Shown piece after piece: positions 1 to 7,836 of a DNA stretch of 63,511 nt (position 1 is its first letter; each line of letters starts with the position of its first letter). The stretch is from the NCBI GenBank assembly GCA_964597495.1, contig CAZQYC010000010.1, positions 1 through 63,511 of the forward strand, in the 5' to 3' direction. The notes under the pieces are model-generated. The model did no database searches. It was not told the origin of the DNA and worked only from the letters and a program-made list of their open reading frames with translations. The position numbers and the translations under genes are program-made. Source of the stretch: CAZQYC01 sp964597495 (GTDB taxonomy: Bacteria > Pseudomonadota > Gammaproteobacteria > Steroidobacterales > Steroidobacteraceae).

Positions 1-12
1 TAGTTGCCAAGT

Positions 13-56
13 CCATGTCTCATATGTGAACATGGGTTTTAGTTCACATGTGAACT
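13..56. promoter_or_regulatory. Palindromic operator-like sequence upstream of the sigma factor gene
   Basis: AGTTCACATGTGAACT at 41-56 is a perfect 16-bp palindrome ending 44 bases before the sigma factor start. A second TGTGAA half-site lies at 25-30, inside a CCATGT...ACATGG inverted repeat (13-18 and 30-35). The position fits an operator for the sigma factor-csrA pair. The cognate regulator is unknown and the role is inferred. Confidence 0.4.
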
Positions 57-100
57 AACGAAATCTGCGGAAAACGGCAAAGAATATTGGATGCCAATCA

Positions 101-658
101 ATGGATGAGAAAGACTTCAATCGTGAGGCACAGGCGCTTGAGCTACTCAAGCAATGGCAGGCAGGAAATCGTGCCGCATTGGCAGCACTGACACCCACCG
201 TCCATCGTGAACTGAACCGACTCGCGCGACGCTATTTTCGCCGGGAACAATTTAGGTACGCGTTACCGACTATCGCGCGAATACATGAGGCGTTCATGCA
301 ACCACGCGTGTCACGAAGGTTGCTTGAGGGACATGCCCATTTTTATCTCGGTACAGCTCGGCTGATGCGGTATGTGCTTTTAGAGCGCAGCAAAGCTCGC
401 GAGTCCGACAGTAATGAAGCTCAAAAGAAGAGCGACCTTGACATGGTCAAAGTTGATCGTGCATTCACTAAACTTGAAAAGAGTAGTTCAGTCGCAGCTC
501 ACGTGTTGGAATTGCATTACTTCAGCGGTATGTCTATTCAAGAGACGGCCATTGTGCTCGGCCTGTCCGTATCGACTGCTGGACGGGAAATTCGATGCGC
601 GCGTGCGTGGCTCATCAGAGAAATATGCTTAAACGAAGAGAGCTGTGCGGGGGAATAG
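101..658 (+). CDS. ECF-like RNA polymerase sigma factor (Sig-70_X6 type)
   Basis: 185-aa protein resembling the small sigma-70 'X6'/ECF subgroup. Residues ~13-50 match the region 2 start (LLKQWQAGNRAALAAL, then ELNRLARRYFRRE). The HAHFYLGTARLMRYVLLERS segment (~85-105) matches the conserved part that ends region 2. Residues ~128-178 form a region 4 helix-turn-helix (LELHYFSGMSIQETAIVLGL). The usual P-T-A-L-V-H-E-A-Y-L block is altered to PTIARIHEAFMQP, so region 2 is divergent. It would redirect RNA polymerase to an unknown promoter set. No anti-sigma gene is adjacent; instead csrA follows after one base, which suggests a co-transcribed regulatory pair on the island. The ATG at 101 has only a weak ribosome-binding site. 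Confidence 0.8.
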   Translation: MDEKDFNREAQALELLKQWQAGNRAALAALTPTVHRELNRLARRYFRREQFRYALPTIARIHEAFMQPRVSRRLLEGHAHFYLGTARLMRYVLLERSKARESDSNEAQKKSDLDMVKVDRAFTKLEKSSSVAAHVLELHYFSGMSIQETAIVLGLSVSTAGREIRCARAWLIREICLNEESCAGE

Positions 659-659
659 C

Positions 660-875
660 ATGCTGCAAATCGTCCGCTATCGTGGCGAATCGATCGAAGT
701 CGGCGATGCGATTACCGTAAAAATATTGGGCACCAGAGGTAACCAAGTAACGATTGGATTTGAAGCTCCAAAGGAGATTACCGTGCATCGTAAGGAACTC
801 TACGAACGCCTCCAGCGCCAGAACTCTCAAACTCCGACACTGCACAATGCTGAAGATGAAAACTCGCGACGATAG
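660..875 (+). CDS. csrA: CsrA-family carbon storage regulator (island-borne paralogue)
   Basis: 71-aa CsrA/RsmA homologue. It has the family pattern: start MLQIVRYRGESIEVGD, central VKILGTRGNQVTIGFEAP, then KEITVHRKELYERLQ, followed by a short variable tail. The N-terminal L4/R and C-terminal VHR...R residues that contact GGA-containing RNA loops are present, although the usual LTRR start is changed to IVRYR. The ATG at 660 is preferred over an upstream in-frame start because GGGGGAA (649-655) precedes it at good spacing and it begins at the family's normal first residue. It follows the sigma factor stop by one base. CsrA paralogues on mobile elements are known to reprogramme post-transcriptional control, so a role in island regulation is likely but inferred. 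Confidence 0.85.
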   Translation: MLQIVRYRGESIEVGDAITVKILGTRGNQVTIGFEAPKEITVHRKELYERLQRQNSQTPTLHNAEDENSRR

Positions 876-1010
876 CAACCAGGCTAGCGAGCACGGAGTT
901 TTCCCGGAAAATCACTCGAAACAGATGCTGTTCTTGTTGAACGGTTTTCCAGTAAATTTTACCCAGTGACAACTTGCCCCTAAACGACCGGAACAGCAGA
1001 TAGGTCGTCT

Positions 1011-1226
1011 ATGAGCAGTCAACTGTCTTCCCGAAATGACTCCGTGCAAATATTGCGCCTTCCACAGGTATGCACAGTGACCGGCCTATGCCGTTCAATG
1101 ATTTACCAACTCGAAGCCGAACAACGATTCCCGAGCCGAATCAAGTTGAGCGCGCGAGCAGTCGGATGGGTCGCAGTGGAAGTCCAAGAATGGGTCGCGG
1201 ACCGCATCTCTCTCAGCCGCAGATAA
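1011..1226 (+). CDS. alpA: AlpA-family (excisionase-like) transcriptional regulator
   Basis: 71-aa protein with the compact winged-helix of AlpA/phage regulators. Visible pattern: LRLPQVCTVTGLCRSMIYQL (residues ~15-35), then RFPSRIKL, then AVGWVAVEVQEWVADRI. AlpA proteins of P4-like elements activate integrase or excision genes and are very often found on the same island as a P4-type integrase, as here (integrase at 5073-6269). The gene stands alone on the plus strand, 135 bp after csrA, and converges with the nuclease gene. A role in excision or island gene control is inferred from the family. Confidence 0.85.
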   Translation: MSSQLSSRNDSVQILRLPQVCTVTGLCRSMIYQLEAEQRFPSRIKLSARAVGWVAVEVQEWVADRISLSRR

Positions 1227-1320
1227 GGAAATATTGCTATAGAGCTAACAAGTTTTCGGTAGCAATGATCTCGCATGTACAGTCACGGCAATTTGAACAC
1301 GGCTCAAAACCTTCCGCCAA

Positions 1321-2514
1321 TTATCGCCTCGGTGAGTGTACGACAACTCGCGTACGAGGAGAACTTTCCTGTGCTAAATCATTTTCCAAAGCCTGCGGAT
1401 TCTCGCAGCGCCCATCTGGGTCATACACAAAACAAATGAAAGTCTTGCATCGCGTATCCGACGAATAGCGCTCTTTATCCACTATAAGTTCATTGGCGAT
1501 TTCCTTTTGACCCAATTTTTTTCTAGTCATCTTCGTCTCAACGACGATTTTTTCCTTCCAAAGCACAAAATCTGTTCGCGAAGAGTTACCTGCATAATTA
1601 GGCGTATGTGTTTCCGGGCGAACATCATCAAAAAATAGGAGGAGTATTGCATGCATTAAATCTTGCACATCGTACTCATCCTTGATTGTCAGTGGCTCGC
1701 GCTTATTGTATCGATGCTGTAACTGTTGAACCGTACGATGGAAGCGCCTAAAAATATTGAGAACGAGCGCTTCTGAGTCCTTGTTATCGCGACCCAATTG
1801 CCAGTGCTCTTCCACTTGGGAAAGAATCGTGCGACGAACTACTCTACGAACAACATGAAATACCAAGATAGCTTGAGCAATATCGCTCGGCTGCCACGCA
1901 GTAGTTGCCACAGCATCAAGTATTTTAGCGTCGAGTTGTTGGGTTGGCTCGCGACCCGCCATGCATTCAATCAATTGAATCGAGCACAAGTCGGCTAGTG
2001 TTCCTGCGTCAAGATGTGACGGCGTCTTTCGACCATCGAGTTTCAAAGTGGTCTCCGCAGCGAATTGCAGGCATGCCGCCCAGGGAGACGTGTGCTCCTT
2101 ACGAGTGCGAGGCAAAATCTCTGTCATCCATATCGCAGCCGCAGAGTCTTTTGCGTTGCAAGCACAAATCCCAACCGTAATACCCAAAAGCTCCAAAGGT
2201 CGAAACACAAACGACTGTCGATCAGAAGGAAATGAATTTCTGTTTTGGAGGCGCGCAACACTAGCAATCCAATGCTCACGAGAATCTTGAATTTTGCCAC
2301 TCGCTAGCATGTATCCGAATGACGCTAAGGAAGGTGCATGTACCAATTGAGAATCCCCCGATACTTGTACGTCAGGGAAAGGATCCTCTTCATTAAAGAT
2401 GTGGCACAAATAGTGTCCAAACCCGGCTTCAGGTGATGGCCATGCCCACCCTTGTCGTGCCAGTGTTAACAGCTCGTCAAGGAATTGCGCAAAGTTTTTC
2501 TGTAAGGGCTTCAC
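1321..2514 (-). CDS. pAgo-associated effector with C-terminal PD-(D/E)XK nuclease domain
   Basis: 397-aa protein encoded directly downstream of the pAgo gene: its GTG start (2512-2514) lies one base after the pAgo stop, so the two are almost certainly co-translated. The C-terminal ~110 residues show a restriction-endonuclease-like core: SRTDFVL with Asp315, then IVVETKMTRK with Glu326 and Lys328, followed by a helix containing KEIANELIVDKERY and a hydrophobic strand TFICFVYDP. This D...ExK pattern is the PD-(D/E)XK signature. Residues 1-280 are mainly helical and match no family I recognise. By analogy with reported long-B pAgo systems, guide-loaded pAgo would sense invader nucleic acid and release this nuclease to degrade DNA or RNA, causing abortive infection. 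The nuclease fold is well supported, the mechanism is inferred. Confidence 0.75.
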   Translation of the reverse strand: MKPLQKNFAQFLDELLTLARQGWAWPSPEAGFGHYLCHIFNEEDPFPDVQVSGDSQLVHAPSLASFGYMLASGKIQDSREHWIASVARLQNRNSFPSDRQSFVFRPLELLGITVGICACNAKDSAAAIWMTEILPRTRKEHTSPWAACLQFAAETTLKLDGRKTPSHLDAGTLADLCSIQLIECMAGREPTQQLDAKILDAVATTAWQPSDIAQAILVFHVVRRVVRRTILSQVEEHWQLGRDNKDSEALVLNIFRRFHRTVQQLQHRYNKREPLTIKDEYDVQDLMHAILLLFFDDVRPETHTPNYAGNSSRTDFVLWKEKIVVETKMTRKKLGQKEIANELIVDKERYSSDTRCKTFICFVYDPDGRCENPQALENDLAQESSPRTRVVVHSPRR

Positions 2515-2515
2515 G

Positions 2516-4909
2516 TCAAAGAAACCACATACTGTGCTTCAGTCGTGTATTGAGACTCGTGGGGGACCAACCATCTATGGTGCGTAACCTTGATAAGTCC
2601 TTGGCAATCAACTGTGAATAGTAAATGGTTACTGGATCTTCTGCGGGTTGTGTTCCTCGCCACGAAAGGTTTGTGAATTTCAACACTTGCTCGGAAAGAT
2701 ATTGAAGATCGCGATACGTTGAGTCCTTGTGCAAACTGATCAGCAAAGGCGTTGGGAGAGGAGTTTGCGGACGTTTTATTAATGTAGGTCCCTTAGTACA
2801 AAGCAATCGAGTATAACGCCCCAACTGAACAATTCTTCCACGTGGAGGAACCATTCTTCCCTTCACTGTGTTCTGGCGATTTTCCGCCAGACCTTTGTAT
2901 TCTGGATCGATGACCATGAATGGATGGTCATTCGACACCGTGAGAAATGCAAACTCAATTCTTAACCCATCGCCAGCGCTATTGGCCGCTCGTTTCACTA
3001 TGTTGGCAATTTCCACGCGCTTTAACGGCTTGTGAGCATGAAATACTATTCTAATTGTATCTCCTTGGCGCCAGCCGTTTCGCTCTCTAAGTTCCCTGAG
3101 TATCTTAGAGGTGTTTTGTTCCAGCAGTTGCGGGTACTCTTCGTAGCTACAGTCTTTAGAAAGATGCCCAAGCAAGTAATTTCCATCGCCTCGAAACACC
3201 GTTGTTATTCCTACATACCGTTGTTTTGATGTAAAGCGGCTCGTTAGGAGTTCGGCAGTCCCCATCCCAATGACAACTTCGTCATCAACAGCAAGCCCCT
3301 GATCGACAGTCCAGGGAACCCCACCCATTTTTGCGTAAAGGCTCACGGCAACATTTTGCAAGACGTATTGCAGACCATACGCATCACCACTTGCCGTTGC
3401 CATCCTGAATTGCTGAACTGCAACTCCTGAGGCAAGAAGAATAGCTTTCGCATGTAGATAAGGATTCAAAGAACCCTCAAGCGCCGAATGCTCGTCAAGA
3501 ATCGCAACTAAAGCAGCATCGTAATTTGAATCCTCTCCGAGAGCTTTCTCGATAGTTTCCGCATAGCGCATGCATGCGTCAGCAGATGTTGCCCCAAGTA
3601 GCGGCACTGCTACGGTCCGGAATTCCGGATTATGAAGATGGAAGAGTTTTGCGAATCCACCAGCGTAACGAGAATCAGGAATTGATGTAATACCATGAGC
3701 AAGCATCCCTAAGAATTGACTGACGGTCCCACTGGCCTTATCGGGGCAGACAACTAGAATTCTTGGCGATTTCTTGGAGAAAGTATCACGGCTATACGGA
3801 CCGAATTTGGTGATACCTTGCCATGCATATTTAGCACGTTTCTGCTTTGATGGATCGAAACAGTAGTCCCCTGACCCTACATCCACTATTGTTTTGTAGT
3901 CGTTAGAGTTTGTGGGCGAAATTCGTCCAAGTACTCGACACTGGAATTCATTTGTAATCGGTATTGGAGAATTTTTTACTAAAACCTCGCCCATGGTTTG
4001 ACACAATTGTTCGATTCCTGGGCCACCAAGCAATTCTCCTTCAGCGTCTGCCCGCCTCTTGTCGAACGCGCTGTATTTACCTCGCAACAAAACCTCTAAA
4101 CAACGTTTAAAAGAACTGCGGCTACCCTCTACATACACCTCTTCTTCGTCAATAGAAGCCATGTTGTCGAACGATTCCGAAAATAGGACTCTATTGCCAT
4201 CGACTCCGGAGATGCGACCAACCAGACGCCGCTCGTCGACAGCAGCAGTTCGTCGAATTGCGTTGAGTCCATTCACGTCAATTCCTGCGTCGACAAGCTC
4301 CAACACGGATGCAATGATTTCCCATCTTGTTGAGATCGATAGGAATAGGCCGACCTTTGTCGTGCCGTCTCTGAGTTCATAAAGTCGTGCATCCAACTCG
4401 AAGCGAGGCCTGATCTTGAATCGCGATACGAGCTGATGTACGTTTTGGAATTCTGAAGTGACTCTCGAAACCAATTCGTCGCGTTGACCGAGAAATTCAA
4501 ATGGTCGTCGACGAAGTGCATTGTATTTCGGGAATCTCTCGGGCAATCGATCGTTTATACGTCGCGCGAGCAGACCCAGATGAACATGATCCGACGTATG
4601 TAAAGCGTGCTTTATACCGTATGCACGGTCAGGCTTTTCGACTTCCGGGATCGAATAAAGCTTTCCCTCTCGCCAATGAAAGAACCATTGGCCATTTTCT
4701 CGCTTCCGAAGATCGCGGAGTTCTTCCGGATCGGCAAGCTCAGATATATAGGCATCAAATTCTTCAGATGAGAAACCAACCTCAAAACCATTCAACAAGG
4801 TACTCACATTTCGTTCCTCTATATTGCATCTGAGGTAGCGTGTGCTGCACTTGTCTTCTAACTTGATAGTTTCCGTGCCAGCAAAATCGATGATTTGCCC
4901 CCGAATCAT
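2516..4909 (-). CDS. Prokaryotic Argonaute, long type, catalytically inactive PIWI (long-B-like)
   Basis: 797-aa Argonaute homologue, not annotated by any obvious name in the sequence. The MID domain (~380-510) has the 5'-guide-binding pattern Y484...K488...Q499 in NPYLHAKAILLASGVAVQQF. The PIWI domain (~511-797) has the hallmark AKMGGVPWTVD (526-536) and RYVGITTVFRGDGNYLLG (564-581). It ends in the typical DGWSPTSLNTRL and a C-terminal MWFL that closes the guide pocket. The catalytic tetrad is lost: the first Asp should sit in VIGMGTAE (~547-553) but is Gly550, and the Asp expected in IVFHAHKPLKR (~621-631) is absent. Length and dead PIWI fit long-B pAgos, which use a separate effector; a nuclease gene follows after one base. 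It likely binds small guides and recognises plasmid or phage nucleic acid. The N-terminal ~370 residues are divergent, so PAZ integrity cannot be judged. Confidence 0.88.
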   Translation of the reverse strand: MIRGQIIDFAGTETIKLEDKCSTRYLRCNIEERNVSTLLNGFEVGFSSEEFDAYISELADPEELRDLRKRENGQWFFHWREGKLYSIPEVEKPDRAYGIKHALHTSDHVHLGLLARRINDRLPERFPKYNALRRRPFEFLGQRDELVSRVTSEFQNVHQLVSRFKIRPRFELDARLYELRDGTTKVGLFLSISTRWEIIASVLELVDAGIDVNGLNAIRRTAAVDERRLVGRISGVDGNRVLFSESFDNMASIDEEEVYVEGSRSSFKRCLEVLLRGKYSAFDKRRADAEGELLGGPGIEQLCQTMGEVLVKNSPIPITNEFQCRVLGRISPTNSNDYKTIVDVGSGDYCFDPSKQKRAKYAWQGITKFGPYSRDTFSKKSPRILVVCPDKASGTVSQFLGMLAHGITSIPDSRYAGGFAKLFHLHNPEFRTVAVPLLGATSADACMRYAETIEKALGEDSNYDAALVAILDEHSALEGSLNPYLHAKAILLASGVAVQQFRMATASGDAYGLQYVLQNVAVSLYAKMGGVPWTVDQGLAVDDEVVIGMGTAELLTSRFTSKQRYVGITTVFRGDGNYLLGHLSKDCSYEEYPQLLEQNTSKILRELRERNGWRQGDTIRIVFHAHKPLKRVEIANIVKRAANSAGDGLRIEFAFLTVSNDHPFMVIDPEYKGLAENRQNTVKGRMVPPRGRIVQLGRYTRLLCTKGPTLIKRPQTPLPTPLLISLHKDSTYRDLQYLSEQVLKFTNLSWRGTQPAEDPVTIYYSQLIAKDLSRLRTIDGWSPTSLNTRLKHSMWFL

Positions 4910-5072
4910 TTTGCCCGGGTGCTAACGTCAAAACTATACTCAATAAATAAGATGAAATCCGCATCATGAGTGAGAGCGGCGCATCAGGCGTCCGATTTAG
5001 TCGTTATGGGATTCACTACCTAGTCGACAACGGCGCTGGTCATTTTTGGTTGCGAGAGAATTTACTCACCAG
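4910..5072. promoter_or_regulatory. Upstream region of the pAgo-nuclease operon
   Basis: 163 bp between the pAgo start and the integrase stop. Since both genes read leftward, the pAgo operon promoter should lie here. On the minus strand a TATAGT hexamer (complement of 4935-4940) is a possible -10 box, but no convincing -35 is visible. A 45-codon plus-strand frame at 4966-5103 runs into the integrase gene and is not called. Confidence 0.3.
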
Positions 5073-6269
5073 CTACGCGGCCTTGCCGATCACCACCTTC
5101 TGACTGCGCAACTTATCGAGATAATCCGCCCACGCCTGCATCATCTTCCGACGTTCGGGCAGATACTCCGCGTAATTGTACGTTGCCCGAATCTCATCGC
5201 GATCAGCGTGCGCTAGCTGACGTTCGATCGCGTCCGGTTTCCACCCTTGTTCGTTGAGCAATGTGCTCGCCATGCTGCGAAAACCATGAACGGTGATCGT
5301 TCCTTGCTCGTAACCCATTCGGCGTAAGGCAGCGTTAAGGGCATTATCTGAAAGCGGGCGTTCTTTGCTTCTGGCGCTTGGGAATACATACCGCTCGTCT
5401 CCGGTGAGTGGCTGCAACTCCTTCAGAACCGCAATAGCCTGTTTCGATAAAGGCACTATATGAAGTTCGCGCATCTTCATTCGCTCTGCCGGAATGCGCC
5501 ATTCCGGTTTTTCCAAATCAAATTCCGACCACTCCGCTTTTCTAAGTTCAACCGGGCGGGTGAATAATAGAGGCGCTAGTTGCAAGGCGCCTCGGACAAC
5601 ATATGAACCTTGGTATCCATCGATCGCCCGTAGCAATGCGCCGATCTTTTCCGGATCGGTGATCGTCGGAAAGTGACCACCCTGTGCTGGCGGGAGTGCG
5701 CCGCGGAGATCGGCCGATGGATCGCGTTCTGCACGCCGCGTGGCAACCGCATATCGGAATACCTGTCCGCAGTTCTGTAGAGCGCGGTGAGCTGTTTCTA
5801 AAACGCCGCGTGCTTCGATTCGTCGCAAACAATCGAGCAAGTCAGCCGCGGAAATCTTGGAAACGGGATGCGACCCGAGCCATGGAAAAATATCCCTCTC
5901 GAAACGACGGATGACTTTGTCAGCGTGACTCTTTGCCCAACCTGGAGAAAATTTATCGAACCACTCGCGCGCAATTGCTTCGAAGGTATCAGACTGCGCG
6001 ATTTTCTCCGCTTGACGCTTAGCGCCAGGATCAATGCCATCGGCAAGTTGTCGACGCGCTTCATCACGACGCTCACGCGCCAGTTTCAAAGACACATCTG
6101 GATAGACGCCTAGCGATAATGTGTTTCGCGATCCATCGGGGCGGTAATAGTCGAACCGCCACCAACGAGCGCCGTTTGAACGAACGAGCAAGTAAAGCGC
6201 ACGTTCGTCGCTTAATCTGTACGTCGTTTGCTGTGGCTTAGCCGCTTTAATTGCAGTCTCAGTAAGCAT
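5073..6269 (-). CDS. P4-type tyrosine integrase (tRNA-targeting)
   Basis: 398-aa site-specific recombinase. Residues ~1-85 are the DUF4102 arm-binding domain (LTETAIKAAKP, then DERALYLLVR). Residues ~95-190 form the core-binding SAM-like helical domain. Residues ~205-390 are the catalytic domain, with Arg in LLFTRPVELRKAEW, HGFR in ITVHGFRSMAS, His in QLAHADRDEIRATY and the nucleophilic Tyr in ATYNYAEYL. All catalytic residues are present, so it should be active. The gene starts 160 bp from the 3' end of the tRNA-Met gene, the classic arrangement for this family. AAGGAG sits nine bases before the ATG. It marks the right end of the island carrying the pAgo system. Confidence 0.93.
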   Translation of the reverse strand: MLTETAIKAAKPQQTTYRLSDERALYLLVRSNGARWWRFDYYRPDGSRNTLSLGVYPDVSLKLARERRDEARRQLADGIDPGAKRQAEKIAQSDTFEAIAREWFDKFSPGWAKSHADKVIRRFERDIFPWLGSHPVSKISAADLLDCLRRIEARGVLETAHRALQNCGQVFRYAVATRRAERDPSADLRGALPPAQGGHFPTITDPEKIGALLRAIDGYQGSYVVRGALQLAPLLFTRPVELRKAEWSEFDLEKPEWRIPAERMKMRELHIVPLSKQAIAVLKELQPLTGDERYVFPSARSKERPLSDNALNAALRRMGYEQGTITVHGFRSMASTLLNEQGWKPDAIERQLAHADRDEIRATYNYAEYLPERRKMMQAWADYLDKLRSQKVVIGKAA

Positions 6270-6346
6270 AACAGTAACTCCTTTTTGAACTACCCTGTTA
6301 CTGTCAAACTTACTGCTTCTGGAGGGTGGCTGGCAATACCCCTTTG

Positions 6347-6426
6347 TGGACGTCGATAGAGTGAAATAGCTGAAATTTATGAGTTTTCTGATCTTTCCTG
6401 GACGTCCCTGGATGTCTCTGGAAGTG
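6347..6426. repeat. Short repeated motifs between integrase and tRNA, possible arm-type sites
   Basis: Three imperfect tandem 10-mers, CCTGGACGTC (6397-6406), CCTGGATGTC (6407-6416) and TCTGGAAGTG (6417-6426), lie just outside the tRNA 3' end. A fourth related TGGACGTC occurs at 6347-6354. Integrases with a DUF4102 domain bind short repeated arm sites in this position, so these are candidates for arm-type binding sites. This is inferred from position and repetition only. Confidence 0.45.
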
Positions 6427-6430
6427 GGGT

Positions 6431-6507
<77 letters not shown>

Positions 6508-6606
6508 AACGTTAGGCTGTAGGCGCTAGGCTGCAGGCTAGGCCGACCGGAAAAGAGGCGCGCATTGTCTTGACGGAAGGGGAAGGTGTCAAGGAATGGG
6601 GGTGAT

Positions 6607-7821
6607 TTACCGGGCGATACGCAGCCGCCGTCTTGCCAGGAAGGGGTCCAGGCGCATTACCAGCCAATAGGCGATCCTGCGTTCCATCCGCTGCCACCAA
6701 TGGCTTGCCCGCTCCCAGTCGGCAGGTAACACAGGATTGCTGCGCGAAATGTCCTCAGCCAGCAGCTGCCGGGCCTGGTACGCCAGTCGGGCGTCCGGTA
6801 TGCGCAGTAATAATTCGAAGTTAAGTCGCAGGCTGCGGACGTCGAGATTGCACGAGCCGACATATAGAACGTCGTCGATCACCAAGAGCTTTGCATGCAG
6901 GACTTGCGGCATGTATTCGTAGATCTGCACGCCATCTCGAAGAAGCCGTGAATAGAGATGCTGTCCGGCGAGCCGCAAAACGGGCACGTCGCTCTGTTGC
7001 GGCAAAACCAACCGCACGCGTCCACCCGCCGCCGCCTTCGACAGGCGTCGCCGCAACATCAAGGTTGGCGCGAAGTAAGCGGCGATGATATCCACAAAGG
7101 TTGCTTTCGACAGATCGCGATAGAGCGAGCGCCGGAGCAGTGCGCCGCCAAATCCCGGGCCGGAGGTAAGCAATGCGGGCTTATCGAGATTGGGAATTTC
7201 GGGGCGCGACCGCTTTGAAAAGAGCGCAAACGCCGAGTAGTCCATCCGTGCCGCGACGAACAAGCGAGCGAACGACAGAATCAGCTGCTCGACGACGGCG
7301 CCGCTCAACTGAATGCCAAGATCCCGCCAGCCTTGAGTGATTCCATCGCCCGCGTATTCATCGCCAATATTGAATCCGCCTACAACGGCTTCGCAATCGT
7401 CGGCAATGATCAGCTTGCGGTGGTTACGGAAAGCCATCCGGAGTACTCGAGAGGGATTGAAGAATCGAAGTTCGGCTCCGTCGCTCGTCAGCTCGGCGAA
7501 AAAATCCTTAGGAAGTTCCGCCGAACCGAAATCGTCCAGCAAAAGTCGAATTCGAACGCCACGGCGCAGCGCCGCGAGCAAAGCATCGCGAATACGCTTT
7601 CCGGTGCCATCGCTCTTGTAGATATACATCTCAAGGCAAATCGAACGCCGCGCATTGGCGATGAGCGCTTCGACGGCAGCCAATGCCGCGGCGCCGGTAT
7701 TTAGAAATTGAAAGCGGCAATCCGCTGTGTGGATCGACTCAAAAGCCAGCGCTTCGTTCGAACCGCGCTCAAGCGACGGAGTGAGCGCAGCGGGTATCGT
7801 TTCTTGCGCATCCACCTTCAC
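6607..7821 (-). CDS. clsB: Cardiolipin synthase B-like phospholipase D family protein
   Basis: 404-aa protein with two phospholipase D catalytic motifs: H-x-K-x4-D in NHRKLIIADDCEAVVGG and in LHAKLLVIDDVLYVGS. Each is followed by the typical FNIGDEY or CNLDVRSLRLNFE segment. There are no N-terminal membrane helices, which with the length fits ClsB rather than ClsA. Members condense phosphatidylglycerol with another phospholipid at the inner membrane to make cardiolipin. The start is a GTG at 7819-7821, with another in-frame GTG six bases later, so the exact start is uncertain. The tRNA-Met gene follows on the same strand. Confidence 0.82.
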   Translation of the reverse strand: MKVDAQETIPAALTPSLERGSNEALAFESIHTADCRFQFLNTGAAALAAVEALIANARRSICLEMYIYKSDGTGKRIRDALLAALRRGVRIRLLLDDFGSAELPKDFFAELTSDGAELRFFNPSRVLRMAFRNHRKLIIADDCEAVVGGFNIGDEYAGDGITQGWRDLGIQLSGAVVEQLILSFARLFVAARMDYSAFALFSKRSRPEIPNLDKPALLTSGPGFGGALLRRSLYRDLSKATFVDIIAAYFAPTLMLRRRLSKAAAGGRVRLVLPQQSDVPVLRLAGQHLYSRLLRDGVQIYEYMPQVLHAKLLVIDDVLYVGSCNLDVRSLRLNFELLLRIPDARLAYQARQLLAEDISRSNPVLPADWERASHWWQRMERRIAYWLVMRLDPFLARRRLRIAR

Positions 7822-7836
7822 TCGTCATCCCCGTGT

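Noticed and set aside
1..100. Possible CRP-type site from TGTGA ... TCACA halves
   Set aside because: The halves are 14 bases apart or abut directly; neither spacing matches the TGTGA-N6-TCACA consensus.
4966..5103. 45-codon plus-strand frame between pAgo and integrase genes
   Set aside because: Overlaps the 3' end of the integrase gene in antisense, has no ribosome-binding site and no similarity I can recognise.
1321..6269. Restriction-modification system
   Set aside because: The nuclease domain could suggest one, but there is no methyltransferase, and its partner has clear MID and PIWI features of an Argonaute.
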